Below, piece by piece: positions 34,234-43,456 of a DNA stretch of 64,000 nucleotides (the stretch's first letter is position 1; each line of letters starts with the position of its first letter). Under the pieces are notes generated by a model. It did not search any database, had not been told where the DNA came from, and saw only the letters and a program-made list of their open reading frames with translations. The DNA is from Pseudarthrobacter sp. W1I19 (lineage in GTDB: Bacteria; Actinomycetota; Actinomycetes; Actinomycetales; Micrococcaceae), in assembly GCF_030817835.1 (NCBI RefSeq), contig NZ_JAUSZR010000001.1:2170001-2234000 (forward strand), in the 5' to 3' direction. The position numbers were made by a program, and so were the translations under genes.

Positions 34234-35019
34234 TTAGCGGCGGGCGACGGCGGTGTACCGGCCGGCGTTCTCAGTCACATCGAGGTCCAGGCCGAACGTT
34301 TCACTGAGGTTTTCCGCCGTCAGTACCTCAGTGATCGGGCCCGCGGCCACCACGCCACCGTCGCGCAGCAGCATGGCATGCGTGAAGCCCGGCGGAACTT
34401 CTTCAAGGTGGTGGGTGACGAGCACCATGGCGGGTGCGGCCTCGTCGCGGGCGAGTTCTCCCAGCTTGTGGACGAGTTCCTCACGGCCGCCGAGGTCCAG
34501 GCCGGCGGCCGGTTCATCCAGCAGCAGCAGTTCAGGATCGGTCATCAGGGCGCGGGCGATCTGGACACGCTTGCGCTCCCCCTCGGACAACGTTGCGAAG
34601 GTCCGGTTCAGGAGGGGGCCCATCCCCCAGTCGTTGAGGAGGCGGAAAGCCCGCCGTTCGTCGTCGCGCTCGTACCCCTCGCGCCAGCGGCCCGTCACGC
34701 CATAGGCGGCGGTGACCACCACGTTAAGGACGTTCTCGTGCTCGGGAATCTGGGTGGCGAGGGCGGCTGAGGAAAGCCCGATGCGGGGGCGGAGTTCGAA
34801 GACGTCAACCCGGCCCAGAATCTCATCAAGGATCCCTGCCGTGCCGCTGCTGGGGTGCATACGCGCGGCAGCAATCTGGAGGAGTGTGGTCTTGCCAGCG
34901 CCGTTAGGGCCGAGGATCACCCAGCGTTCGCCGTCGTTGACCTGCCAGTCGACTTTGTCCAGCAGGGTCTTTTTACCGCGGACAACGCTGACGGAGTCCA
35001 GTTCCAGAACATCACTCAT
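34234..35019 (-). CDS. ABC transporter ATP-binding protein
   Basis: A 261-residue ATPase with Walker A GPNGAGKTTLLQIAA (about residue 37), the signature LSEGERKRVQIARAL, Walker B LLLLDEPAAGLDL and the H-loop VTHHLEEV. The sequence resembles the iron or molybdenum-type single ATPases with LSEGE, often annotated as putative cofactor or MlaF-like ATPases. No membrane partner is adjacent apart from the TauE-like protein, which is not an ABC permease. The ATG before SDVLELD has TAGTGT eight bases upstream and no ribosome site; the reading frame stays open far upstream but runs through the divergent VOC gene region. Confidence 0.88.
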   Translation of the reverse strand: MSDVLELDSVSVVRGKKTLLDKVDWQVNDGERWVILGPNGAGKTTLLQIAAARMHPSSGTAGILDEILGRVDVFELRPRIGLSSAALATQIPEHENVLNVVVTAAYGVTGRWREGYERDDERRAFRLLNDWGMGPLLNRTFATLSEGERKRVQIARALMTDPELLLLDEPAAGLDLGGREELVHKLGELARDEAAPAMVLVTHHLEEVPPGFTHAMLLRDGGVVAAGPITEVLTAENLSETFGLDLDVTENAGRYTAVARR

Positions 35020-35139
35020 AGGAGTAGACACTAGGACAAAAAACATGGCGACTGATAACTGGTGTGACCAGCCCGACAACACAAATTCAGGCCGCCAAAA
35101 CCGTTGGCCGATCGCGCAGCCGCACTTAGAGTGTTGGCC

Positions 35140-35496
35140 ATGGCTATCGCACGCTTTCCCGTGGTTGTTCTCGATTGTCCTGACCCGAAAATACTCGCGG
35201 AATTTTATGCCGCCCTGCTCGACTGGAAGATCGAAGAGGGTGAGGACTGGTGGTCTGTCAAAGCCGATCACGGCGATGCCCTGAGTTTCCAGAAGGTGGA
35301 CTCCTACACGCCGCCGCAATGGCCAGGCCAGGACGTGCCGCAGCAGATGCACCTCGACGTTGTGGTGGACGACCTCGACACCGCGGAAACAGAGGTGCTC
35401 AAACTTGGTGCCACCAAGCACGAATACCAGCCGGGAACAACCTTCCGGGTGTTCCTTGACCCGGCCGGCCACCCGTTCTGCCTTTGCCTGAGCTAG
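35140..35496 (+). CDS. VOC family protein (glyoxalase/dioxygenase fold)
   Basis: A 118-residue protein with the paired beta-alpha-beta-beta-beta units of the vicinal oxygen chelate fold (VVVLDCPDPKILAEFYAALLDWK; MHLDVVVDDLDTAETEVLKLGA; FLDPAGHPFCLC). His and Glu-type metal ligands are only partly evident, so it may bind a ligand without catalysis. The ATG has TAGAGT seven bases upstream and no ribosome site. It is divergent from the ABC ATPase gene. Confidence 0.85.
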   Translation: MAIARFPVVVLDCPDPKILAEFYAALLDWKIEEGEDWWSVKADHGDALSFQKVDSYTPPQWPGQDVPQQMHLDVVVDDLDTAETEVLKLGATKHEYQPGTTFRVFLDPAGHPFCLCLS

Positions 35497-35564
35497 CGTC
35501 TTCAGCTGCCCCCAGGACGCAATGAATTCAAGGGACCGCACCCCCGCTCGCTAAGATTGCAGGC

Positions 35565-36458
35565 ATGACTTCGAACGTGACTGCGGTCAGCTATGGCTTG
35601 AATGTGACCCCTACCGGGCTGGAGCAGCTGCGTTCCGTCCTCACCACCAGTGGCGCCAAGGTGCTCTCGGAAAACAGCCTCGGTGACGAGCGCTATCAGG
35701 TCAGCGTGGCCGGACTCGAGCTTCCCGACGCAACGGCGGCCGGCCTGGCCGGGCTGCGCCGTGCGGTGGCCGAGGCCTCGATCAGCGGATTCGATACCGC
35801 CTTGGTTCCGAACGGCCTCCGCTCAGCCGAACGCAAGCTCCTGATCATGGACGTTGATTCCACCCTGATCCAGCAGGAGGTCATCGAACTCCTCGCCGCC
35901 TACGCCGGCAAGCGCGAGGAGGTGGCCGCTGTGACCGAAGCTGCCATGCGCGGGGAACTGGACTTCACCCAAAGCCTCCACGCACGGGTGCAGGTGCTCG
36001 CCGGGCTGCCGGCCGACGTCGTCCATTCCGTCCGCGGGGAAGTGAAACTCAGCGAAGGTGCCGCCGAGCTCGTGGCCGCCTTCAGGGCTGCAGGGCACGT
36101 GGTGGCCGTGGTGTCCGGCGGATTCAACCAGATCCTGGAGCCCATTGCCGGTGAGCTGGGCCTGGACTACTGGCAGGCGAACGAACTGGAGATCGTTGAC
36201 GGCGCCCTGACGGGCAAGGTGCTCGGCGCCGTAGTGGACCGCGCCGCGAAGGAAAAGTACCTGCGTGAGTGGGCGGCGGCCGAAGGTATCGCCATGGAGC
36301 ACACGGTGGCCGTGGGCGACGGCGCCAATGACTTGGACATGCTCGGCGCGGCCGGGATCGGCATCGCTTTCAATGCCAAGCCAGCGGTGCGCGCCGTCGC
36401 CGATGCCGCAATCAACATGCCGTACCTGGATGCAGTCCGCCACGTGGCCGGGGTCTGA
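35565..36458 (+). CDS. serB: Phosphoserine phosphatase
   Basis: A 297-residue HAD-family phosphatase: nucleophile and acid Asp96/Asp98 in LIMDVDSTLIQQEVIELLA, the GFNQ-containing VVSGGFNQI serine loop, and GDGANDLDMLGAAGIGIAFNAKP for magnesium. Residues 1-85 form an ACT-like regulatory region. It converts phosphoserine to serine, the last step of serine synthesis. TAAGAT lies seven bases before the ATG. It is followed by a long palindromic element and the convergent SDR gene. Confidence 0.95.
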   Translation: MTSNVTAVSYGLNVTPTGLEQLRSVLTTSGAKVLSENSLGDERYQVSVAGLELPDATAAGLAGLRRAVAEASISGFDTALVPNGLRSAERKLLIMDVDSTLIQQEVIELLAAYAGKREEVAAVTEAAMRGELDFTQSLHARVQVLAGLPADVVHSVRGEVKLSEGAAELVAAFRAAGHVVAVVSGGFNQILEPIAGELGLDYWQANELEIVDGALTGKVLGAVVDRAAKEKYLREWAAAEGIAMEHTVAVGDGANDLDMLGAAGIGIAFNAKPAVRAVADAAINMPYLDAVRHVAGV

Positions 36459-36475
36459 TTTCTTTAGTGCTTTAA

Positions 36476-36531
36476 CCGCGAAATGACAGTTCGCGGCAGT
36501 GTCCGGAAGGAACATTGCCGCGAACTGTCAT
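36476..36531. repeat. REP-like palindrome with alternative pairing
   Basis: A 16-base perfect inverted repeat (36483-36498 and 36516-36531, ATGACAGTTCGCGGCA and its complement) is preceded by CCGCGAA at 36476, which can pair instead with TTCGCGG at 36490. Three copies of the 7-mer in alternating orientation allow mutually exclusive hairpins. It sits between convergent genes and may act as terminator or be a dispersed repeat. Confidence 0.6.
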
Positions 36532-36548
36532 CTCGCCTTGTGTGAAGC

Positions 36549-37310
36549 CTAGCTGGCGGGCTGGGCGCCCTTGCCGAAGTAGTCGGCACCGCCGGCGTAT
36601 TCGGTGTGGCCGGATTCGACGTCGGCCGTGACCATGCTGGCTACTACCTCCGCGAACTCCTCAACCGAGTACAGCTTGCCGGCTTCAGCCCGCCGCGCCT
36701 CGATAGCACCGGGGGTGGAGCGGTCCAGGAGCGTCGCCGTGACGGTGCCCTCGATCATGTCGCCGGACACCACCACCAGGCTGATGCCCTTTTCGGCCAG
36801 GTCCGGGATGAGGTCGCGCAGGGCGTCCTCTCCGGCGCGCTTGCTGCGGGCCACGGGCTCGTAGGCCTCCATGGTGGGCACGGTGTTGATGAAATGGGCC
36901 TGGTGGCTGGTGACGAACACCACGCGGGAGCCTTCCTTCATCAGCGGCACAGCGGCGTTGAGCATGTTGATCTGTGCATCGCGGTTCAGCTTGAGGGCGT
37001 AGTCCTCACCCATGCCGGTCTCCATGCCGCCGGACGCGTTCAGTACCAGGATGTCCAGGGACCCGAAGTTTTCCATGGCAGCGGAGGCCAGGGCCTGCAC
37101 GCCTTCCTGGGTGGTGAGGTCCGCGCCCACGGCGACGGCGCGGCCGCCGGCAGCTTCAATCCCCTGCACCACCTTGTTGGCACGCGGAGCCTTCTGGCGG
37201 TAGTTGACCACCACGGCGGCACCCTGGCCGGCGAGGTTCTTGGCTACGTCAGCGCCGATGCCGCGGGATGATCCGGTGACGATGGCGGTCTTGTTGTCGA
37301 GCAGTCCCAT
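36549..37310 (-). CDS. SDR-family oxidoreductase with Tyr-x6-Lys motif
   Basis: A 253-residue short-chain reductase-fold protein: cofactor motif VTGSSRGIGADVAK, NASGGME in place of NAGG, and Ser135. The catalytic stretch is Y150-EPVARS-K157, so Tyr and Lys are seven positions apart as in enoyl-ACP reductases of the FabI, InhA and FabL types; the classical YxxxK position has Val. The end SGDMIEGTVTATLLD is unusual. GGGAG precedes the ATG. It lies downstream of fabG in the same direction, the place held by inhA or fabI in mycobacteria and streptomycetes. Activity as an enoyl reductase is a hypothesis. Confidence 0.85.
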   Translation of the reverse strand: MGLLDNKTAIVTGSSRGIGADVAKNLAGQGAAVVVNYRQKAPRANKVVQGIEAAGGRAVAVGADLTTQEGVQALASAAMENFGSLDILVLNASGGMETGMGEDYALKLNRDAQINMLNAAVPLMKEGSRVVFVTSHQAHFINTVPTMEAYEPVARSKRAGEDALRDLIPDLAEKGISLVVVSGDMIEGTVTATLLDRSTPGAIEARRAEAGKLYSVEEFAEVVASMVTADVESGHTEYAGGADYFGKGAQPAS

Positions 37311-37436
37311 ACGAGCTCCCTTTGTTCGAAACGTCTAAATCGCTGATGGTCTGCTGTCCATCATGCCAGTGGGTGTAAGTGATTCGCTTGTGCGACCTCC
37401 ACAAAGAAGCACCCCGCACCTAGTGTGCTGAAAGGC

Positions 37437-38231
<795 letters not shown>

Positions 38232-38316
38232 TTAGCGCGCGGCCCCGGCAAAGGTTTGGGCGCCACTGCCGATGGTGAGAGAATTGATGCAAGCCTTTGG
38301 AGCGTGATCAGCCACC

Positions 38317-38751
38317 GTGACCCTTGAAAACCATGCGGGACAATCCGCGGCCGGAGAACCCGGGCGGTTCTCTGGCGATTCGGAAGTCCACAGCATCACG
38401 GAAGCTGCGGGTGCGCATTCTGAGGACATGCACCAGCGCATGGTGAAGTACGCGCTGGCCATGGGCATCCGCATGGTGTGCCTGATCATGATCTTTGTGG
38501 TGGATGGCTGGTTTAAGATTGTGATGGTTGCCGGAGCGGTCTTCCTGCCGTGGATAGCCGTGGTCATCGCGAACGGCAACGACAAGGCGGAGGGGCACAG
38601 CGACCTGCTGCTGGACTCCGCGCCGCTTGCGGAAATAGAAAGCCCGCCTGCGCCGTCAGCCGACGACGGGCATGGCAGCGAGGTTCTGCAGGGCGAGCTG
38701 ATCAACGACGACGACGAAACACCAACTGAGCAGGAGCGGAGGGCATCATGA
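38317..38751 (+). CDS. DUF3099 membrane protein
   Basis: A 144-residue actinobacterial DUF3099 protein: N-terminal SITEAAGAHSEDMHQRMVKYALAMGIRMVCLI, two adjacent membrane segments near residues 50-90, and an acidic C-terminal tail. Function unknown. The start is GTG. Its stop overlaps the ATG of the next gene. It begins a rightward run with a small cysteine protein, SURF1 and YbaK genes, so a link with cytochrome oxidase assembly is possible but not shown. Confidence 0.82.
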   Translation: MTLENHAGQSAAGEPGRFSGDSEVHSITEAAGAHSEDMHQRMVKYALAMGIRMVCLIMIFVVDGWFKIVMVAGAVFLPWIAVVIANGNDKAEGHSDLLLDSAPLAEIESPPAPSADDGHGSEVLQGELINDDDETPTEQERRAS

Positions 38752-39017
38752 GTATTTTCGACTTCGCTGCGGGAACCGATCCCGTGATGGGTGAATCTGC
38801 CGCCGTCTGCTCCCGTAAGGCATGCCGGTCCCAGGCCTCGTGGCAGCTCCTGTGGAACAACCCGAAGATCCACACCCCGGAGCGCCGCAAGACTTGGCTT
38901 GCTTGTGGAGACCACCGCGATTGGCTTGAGGATTACCTTCAAACACGTGGGCTGTGGAAGGAAACCGTGCCGCTCGAGGACGGCCGGGTATTCGGCGCCC
39001 TGGAGCAGGACAGCTGA
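38748..39017 (+). CDS. Conserved small protein with Cys/His pattern
   Basis: An 89-residue actinobacterial protein, not recognised as a named domain. Cys21, Cys26, Cys53 and His56 (AVCSRKAC ... LACGDH) could bind a metal. It contains many aromatic residues (SWQLLWNNP, WLEDYL). The ATG overlaps the DUF3099 stop (ATGA) and the SURF1 ATG follows its TGA directly, so it is part of this transcription unit. Such proteins are found beside SURF1 or DUF3099 genes in related genomes, to my knowledge. Confidence 0.75.
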   Translation: MSIFDFAAGTDPVMGESAAVCSRKACRSQASWQLLWNNPKIHTPERRKTWLACGDHRDWLEDYLQTRGLWKETVPLEDGRVFGALEQDS

Positions 39018-39893
39018 ATGTACCGGTTCCTCTTTTCCAGCAAATGGCTGGGTTATCTCCTGCTGGCCGCAATCTTCGCCTCCGCCTGTGTTTTCCTGGG
39101 CCGCTGGCAGATGGACCGGCGGGCCGAGACCCTGGCCGAGATCAACCGAGTGGTCACCAACTACTCGGCAGCGCCGGTCCCCTTTGCGGATATCCGGGAA
39201 GAGTTCAGTCAGCTGGACCCTGCCAGGGAGTGGACGCAGGTGGAGCTGAAAGGCTCATACCTTGTGGACGGGCAGCGCATCGTCCGGAACCGGCCCTTGA
39301 ACGGCCAGCCCGGCTACGAAGTGGTGGTCCCGTTCCGGCTGACCAGCGGTGAAACCGTGGTCATCGACCGCGGATGGCTGCCCATCGGCAACAACAATCC
39401 AGGCAGCCCCGATTCAGTGCCGGCACCCCCTGCAGGGGACGTGACCGCCGTCGTGCGGTTGAAGCATCCTGAGCCTGAACTGCAGCGCGGCGCGCCGGAA
39501 GGGCAGCTGGCGTCCATTGACCTCGCGGCCTATTCCGCGCAGCTCGGCTATCCCCTGCTGACGGGTGCCTACGGGCAGCTCGCCTCAGAGACGCCACCCG
39601 CTGCAGAAATGCCCATGGCGTTCCCGAAGCCATCCACCGAGGAAGGCACGCACCTGTCCTACTCACTCCAGTGGTTCGCGTTCGGCGTGCTGATGTTCGT
39701 CGGCTTTGGTTATGCCGCCCGCCAGCAGGCGCGGAACGCCGCCATTGACGCCGAGGACGACGACGAGTCCCCCGAGGGTGCCCTGCACTCGGCTGCCGCG
39801 GCAGCCCGCCGTCGTCCGTCCCCGCCCCGGAAACGGAAGAAGGCGACCGCCGAAGAAGAGGAAGACGCGCTCCTGGACGCGCAGGGTTACTGA
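39018..39893 (+). CDS. SURF1 family protein
   Basis: A 291-residue membrane protein with the SURF1 layout: a first membrane segment near residues 10-27, a periplasm-facing middle domain with LGRWQMDRRAETL, RNRPLNGQPGYEVVVPF and VIDRGWLP, and a second membrane segment near 212-232 after HLSYSLQWFAFG. The tail is long, acidic and then basic. SURF1 proteins assist heme insertion into cytochrome c oxidase. The start follows the previous stop with no spacing. It fits with ctaA further along the window. Confidence 0.92.
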   Translation: MYRFLFSSKWLGYLLLAAIFASACVFLGRWQMDRRAETLAEINRVVTNYSAAPVPFADIREEFSQLDPAREWTQVELKGSYLVDGQRIVRNRPLNGQPGYEVVVPFRLTSGETVVIDRGWLPIGNNNPGSPDSVPAPPAGDVTAVVRLKHPEPELQRGAPEGQLASIDLAAYSAQLGYPLLTGAYGQLASETPPAAEMPMAFPKPSTEEGTHLSYSLQWFAFGVLMFVGFGYAARQQARNAAIDAEDDDESPEGALHSAAAAARRRPSPPRKRKKATAEEEEDALLDAQGY

Positions 39894-39896
39894 CTC

Positions 39897-40373
39897 ATGG
39901 CCGAGTACGACGGCGGGCCGGTCAGCCGAGTGCGCTGTGCATTGGTCCGCTCCGGTGTGGGCGACACTGTGCGGACCTTTCCGGCCGGAGTCCCGACAGC
40001 GGCCGCGGCGGCGGAGGCGTTGGAATGCGACCTCGCCGCAATCACGAACAGCCTGGTCTTCGACCTCAACGGGGCTCCCCTCCTGATTCTGGCAAGCGGT
40101 GCAGCACGGGTGGATACTCCACTGGTGGCAGGGCACTTGGGTGAAGGCAGAATCCGCCGCGCCTCACCTGAGTTCGTCTTGCGGCACACCGGCCAGGCGG
40201 TAGGCGGGGTGGCACCGGTGGGGCACCCGCAAAAGATCAGGACGCTCCTTGACGTGAGCCTGCAGGAGCACAAACTCCTCTGGGCCGGAGCCGGAGACCA
40301 TAACTCAATGTTCAGCATCACTTACAACGAGCTGCGCAGCATCACGAACGCCCAGGAACTTCGCGTTCGCTGA
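39897..40373 (+). CDS. YbaK/EbsC family aminoacyl-tRNA deacylase
   Basis: A 158-residue YbaK-domain protein. Landmarks are RTFPAGVPTAAAAAEALEC, ITNSLVFDLNGAPLLILASGAARVD with the conserved Lys/Asn region replaced in part, GQAVGGVAPVGHP with the Gly-rich loop, and ITYNELRSITNAQ at the end. The family hydrolyses mischarged Cys- or Pro-tRNA. It lies three bases after the SURF1 stop and probably ends the transcript. Confidence 0.9.
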   Translation: MAEYDGGPVSRVRCALVRSGVGDTVRTFPAGVPTAAAAAEALECDLAAITNSLVFDLNGAPLLILASGAARVDTPLVAGHLGEGRIRRASPEFVLRHTGQAVGGVAPVGHPQKIRTLLDVSLQEHKLLWAGAGDHNSMFSITYNELRSITNAQELRVR

Positions 40374-40454
40374 CGCAATAGCCTACGCGGGCACTCGTAA
40401 CGGCGTGTTCAGTGAACTCCCGGACCGCCACTGGAGCTAACCGCTCCAGCTTGG

Positions 40455-40460
40455 TAGCTT
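40455..40460 (+). promoter_or_regulatory. -10 hexamer TAGCTT of a probable leaderless gene
   Basis: TAGCTT ends six bases before the ATG at 40467. An inverted repeat CTGGAG/CTCCAG (40431-40449) lies just upstream and may be an operator. Confidence 0.5.
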
Positions 40461-40466
40461 CAACGC

Positions 40467-40904
40467 ATGGCCATCAAACTTGAGAACGTCGGTATCGCCG
40501 TTCGCGACCTCGAAGCAGCCATCGCCTTTTTCACCGACCTCGGGCTCACGGTTGTCGGCCGCGACACGGTCAGTGGCAAGTGGACCGACATTGCCGTCGG
40601 ACTGGATGGCAACCACGCCAAGATTGCGATGCTCCAGACCCCGGACGGTCATGGCCAGCTGGAGCTCTTCGAATACATCCATCCCCAGGCGATCGAATCG
40701 GAGCCAACCCGTCCGAACGACATCGGCATGCACCGCGTGGCCTTCTCGGTGGACGACATCGACGACGCCCTTGAGATAGCCGCCAGGCACGGGTGCCATC
40801 CGCTGCGGGGCGTGGCCACGTACGGCGACATCTACAAACTCACATACCTCCGGGGTCCCAGCGGCATCCTGGTGATGCTCGCGGAGAAACTCAAGAAAGA
40901 CTGA
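40467..40904 (+). CDS. VOC family protein (methylmalonyl-CoA epimerase-like)
   Basis: A 145-residue two-unit VOC-fold protein. The N-terminal IKLENVGIAVRDLEAAIAFFTDLGLTVVG and the metal-ligand pattern with His in MHRVAFSVDDIDDALEIA and Glu in LELFEYIHP support a functional metal site. It is related to epimerases and glyoxalases. The start codon has a -10 box but no ribosome site. Convergent with the ABC-F gene. Confidence 0.87.
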   Translation: MAIKLENVGIAVRDLEAAIAFFTDLGLTVVGRDTVSGKWTDIAVGLDGNHAKIAMLQTPDGHGQLELFEYIHPQAIESEPTRPNDIGMHRVAFSVDDIDDALEIAARHGCHPLRGVATYGDIYKLTYLRGPSGILVMLAEKLKKD

Positions 40905-40934
40905 TGCCCGCAGCGCCACTGCGGTCGTTGGCGC

Positions 40935-42533
40935 CTAAGCCAGCGTGATCAGGTCCAGGTAGTCTTCGTTCCAGTGGTCCTCGACGCCGTCGGGCAGCAG
41001 GACAACGCGCTCCGGGTTGAGCGCCTCCACTGCCCCTTCATCGTGGCTGACCAGGACCACGGCGCCGCTGTAGTTCTTCAGGGCGCCCAGGATCTCGGCA
41101 CGGCTGGCAGGGTCCAGGTTGTTGGTGGGCTCGTCCAGGAGCAGCACGTTGGCGCTGGAAGCGACGATGGTTGCTAGGGCGAGGCGGGTCTTCTCACCGC
41201 CGGAGAGGACGCCGGCCGGCTTGTCCACGTCGTCGCCGGAGAACAGGAACGAGCCAAGGATGCCGCGGACTTCGGCGTCCTTCATATCGGGGGCCGCCGA
41301 ACGCATGTTTTCCAGGACCGTGCGGTCCACGTCGAGTGTCTCGTGTTCCTGGGCGTAGTAGCCCACCTTGAGGCCGTGCCCGGCAATGACGTCACCCGTG
41401 TCAGGTGTGTCCACGCCTGCCAGCATCCGCAGCAGAGTGGTCTTGCCGGCACCGTTGAGGCCAAGTATGACCACCTTGGAGCCGCGGTCGATGGCAAGGT
41501 CCACATCCGTGAAAATCTCAAGCGAACCGTAGGACTTGCTGAGCCCTTCGGCAGTGAGCGGGGTCTTGCCGCACGGCGAAGGATCCGGGAAGCGCAGTGC
41601 TGCCACGCGGTCCTGCTCGCGGACGGCTTCAAGACCGCTGAGGAGGCGCTCGGCACGCTTGGCCATGTTCTGTGCAGCGACTGCCTTGGTGGCCTTGGCA
41701 CGCATCTTGTTGGCCTGGTCCATCAGGACCTGGGCCTTCTTTTCGGCGTTGGCGCGTTCGCGCTTGCGGGCGCGCTCGTCGGTTTCGCGCTGGGTGAGGT
41801 AGCGCTTCCAGTCCATGTTGTAGAAGTCGATCTGCGCGCGGTTGGCGTCAAGCAGGAAGACCTTATTAACGGTAGCTTCGAGCAGTTCCGTGTCGTGACT
41901 GATGACGATCAGTCCGCCCTGATGGTTTTTCAGGAAGTCCCGCAGCCAGGCGATGGAATCGGCGTCGAGGTGGTTGGTGGGCTCGTCCAGGAGCATGGTC
42001 TCGGCATCCGAGTACAGAATCCGGGCCAACTCCACACGGCGGCGCTGGCCACCGGACAGGGTCTTGAGGGGCTGGTTCAGGAGGCGGTCCGGCAGCGCGA
42101 GGTTAGAGCAGATCGCGGCGGCCTCGGCCTCGGCGGCATAACCGCCGGCCGCCAGGAACTCGGACTCAAGCCGGTCGTAGCGGTTCATGGCCTTGCGCTG
42201 GACAGCAGCGTCCTCGCTGGCCATTTCGTCATGGGCCTGGCGGAGCTTTCCGACGGCGATGTCCAGGCCGCGGACTGACAGGATTCTGTCGCGTGCCAAC
42301 TGTTCCATATCCGGTGTGCGCGGGTCCTGGGGCAGGTAGCCGATCTCACCGCTGCGGGTCACCTTGCCGGCAGCGGGCAGCCCCTCCCCTGCAAGAACAC
42401 GGGTAAGGGTGGTTTTACCGGCACCGTTGCGGCCCACCAGGCCGATCTTGTCTCCCTTGTCGATGCGGAAGCTCACCTGGTCCATCAGGAGCCGGGCGCC
42501 GGCACGCAGTTCAAGATCCTGGACAGTAATCAC
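40935..42533 (-). CDS. ABC-F family ATPase
   Basis: A 532-residue soluble ABC-F protein with two ATPase domains (GLVGRNGAGKTTLTR and VILGLNGAGKTTLLR Walker A; LSGGQRRRVELA and LSGGEKTRLALA signatures; DEPTNHLD and DEPTNNLD), joined by a helical linker of about 80 residues that is lysine- and arginine-rich and reaches the ribosomal E site in this family. No membrane domain. Such proteins act in translation (EttA, Uup) or protect the ribosome from antibiotics; the linker alone does not decide. The GTG start is inferred. Confidence 0.93.
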   Translation of the reverse strand: MITVQDLELRAGARLLMDQVSFRIDKGDKIGLVGRNGAGKTTLTRVLAGEGLPAAGKVTRSGEIGYLPQDPRTPDMEQLARDRILSVRGLDIAVGKLRQAHDEMASEDAAVQRKAMNRYDRLESEFLAAGGYAAEAEAAAICSNLALPDRLLNQPLKTLSGGQRRRVELARILYSDAETMLLDEPTNHLDADSIAWLRDFLKNHQGGLIVISHDTELLEATVNKVFLLDANRAQIDFYNMDWKRYLTQRETDERARKRERANAEKKAQVLMDQANKMRAKATKAVAAQNMAKRAERLLSGLEAVREQDRVAALRFPDPSPCGKTPLTAEGLSKSYGSLEIFTDVDLAIDRGSKVVILGLNGAGKTTLLRMLAGVDTPDTGDVIAGHGLKVGYYAQEHETLDVDRTVLENMRSAAPDMKDAEVRGILGSFLFSGDDVDKPAGVLSGGEKTRLALATIVASSANVLLLDEPTNNLDPASRAEILGALKNYSGAVVLVSHDEGAVEALNPERVVLLPDGVEDHWNEDYLDLITLA

Positions 42534-42729
42534 AGCAGGTAAAGCCTTTCACAGCAGGGATTAGCCGCAGCCCAAAGCATCTGTGGTGGGCGTGGGCGGC
42601 AATGGCCGACAGAACGGCCCACCCAAGTCTATCGTCCAACAGCCCTTATACCGGTACTTGGAGACTGGTTTCACGAAAGGAACACCCAGGATCCGGACGA
42701 TGACCGTGGCCGCCTCGTGAAAGCGTACG

Positions 42730-42757
42730 GATGCATGCAACGCTGGGTGCATGCATC
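42730..42757. promoter_or_regulatory. Perfect inverted repeat over the arfB start codon
   Basis: GATGCATGCA and TGCATGCATC are separated by eight bases. The right arm contains the ATG at 42751. It could be an operator or an mRNA hairpin that hides the start. Confidence 0.55.
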
Positions 42758-43173
42758 TGGAGGTGTTGCCCACGCTCACGATTCCGGCGTCGGAACTCGG
42801 CTGGCGGTTTTCGCGTGCGTCCGGACCAGGCGGGCAACACGTCAACACCACAGACACCCGCGTCGAGCTCTCGTGGAACGTCAGGGACTCGTCGGCGGTT
42901 TCCGAGAGCCAGCGGCTGATCCTGCTTTCGCGTCTCAGTCAACGCCTGGTCGACGGGGTGATCACGGTGACTGCGTCCGAGGAGCGCTCCCAGCTGCGCA
43001 ATCGTGAGATTGCCATGGTGAAGCTTGCCAATGTTGTGGCAGGAGCCCTTGTTCCGGCTGCGCCCGAGCGCCGGGCAACCAAACCAACCCGTGGCTCGGC
43101 CCGCCGCCGCCTGTCAGCCAAGAAGCAGCGGTCAACAACGAAGCAGCAACGCAGGCGGCCAACCGCGGAATAG
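42751..43173 (+). CDS. arfB: Alternative ribosome rescue factor ArfB
   Basis: A 140-residue peptidyl-tRNA hydrolase of the ArfB/YaeJ/ICT1 type. The catalytic GGQ is at residues 27-29 in SRASGPGGQHVNTTDTRVEL, and the C-terminal tail is long and basic (RRRLSAKKQRSTTKQQRRR), as needed to enter the empty mRNA channel of a stalled ribosome. No separate ribosome site; the ATG is within a perfect inverted repeat. The reading frame continues open for 76 codons after the TAG. Confidence 0.93.
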   Translation: MHLEVLPTLTIPASELGWRFSRASGPGGQHVNTTDTRVELSWNVRDSSAVSESQRLILLSRLSQRLVDGVITVTASEERSQLRNREIAMVKLANVVAGALVPAAPERRATKPTRGSARRRLSAKKQRSTTKQQRRRPTAE

Positions 43174-43404
43174 GCGACGACGTGGCCTGATCCACAAATA
43201 CCGGTACAACTCACCGGCACCGCCGGCTTGTATGAGAACGTTGACGATTCCCGAGGGGTGTACACAATCCAGATGCAGGTGCGGAACCCGCTCCTTGGTT
43301 TCCTTTTCGGATACCGCGGCGGGTTCACCTGCACCTTTCCTGCCCTTTCCGCCGGAGGAGTCCCCAAGCACCTGAAGCCAGTGCGGGAAGAAAGCCGTGA
43401 ATAG
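43174..43404 (+). pseudogene. DUF4166-like C-terminal fragment
   Basis: An open frame of 76 codons directly after, and in phase with, the arfB stop. It reads TGTAGLYENVDDSRGVYTI, then NPLLGFLFGYRGGFTCTF and a short end, which resembles the last part of DUF4166 proteins. There is no good start (TTG at 43228 and GTG and ATG inside are possible). Most likely a decayed remnant of a longer gene, or an extension of ArfB by stop-codon readthrough. Confidence 0.4.
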
Positions 43405-43456
43405 GCCGTGGGCTTAACCGGGCTGGGCGACTTCAGCGGCTTGGAAGAATGGAGGC

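Noticed and set aside
34234..35541. N-terminal extension of the ABC ATPase to 435 residues
   Set aside because: The extra part runs antisense through the VOC gene and lacks protein character; the ATPase domain starts properly at 35019.
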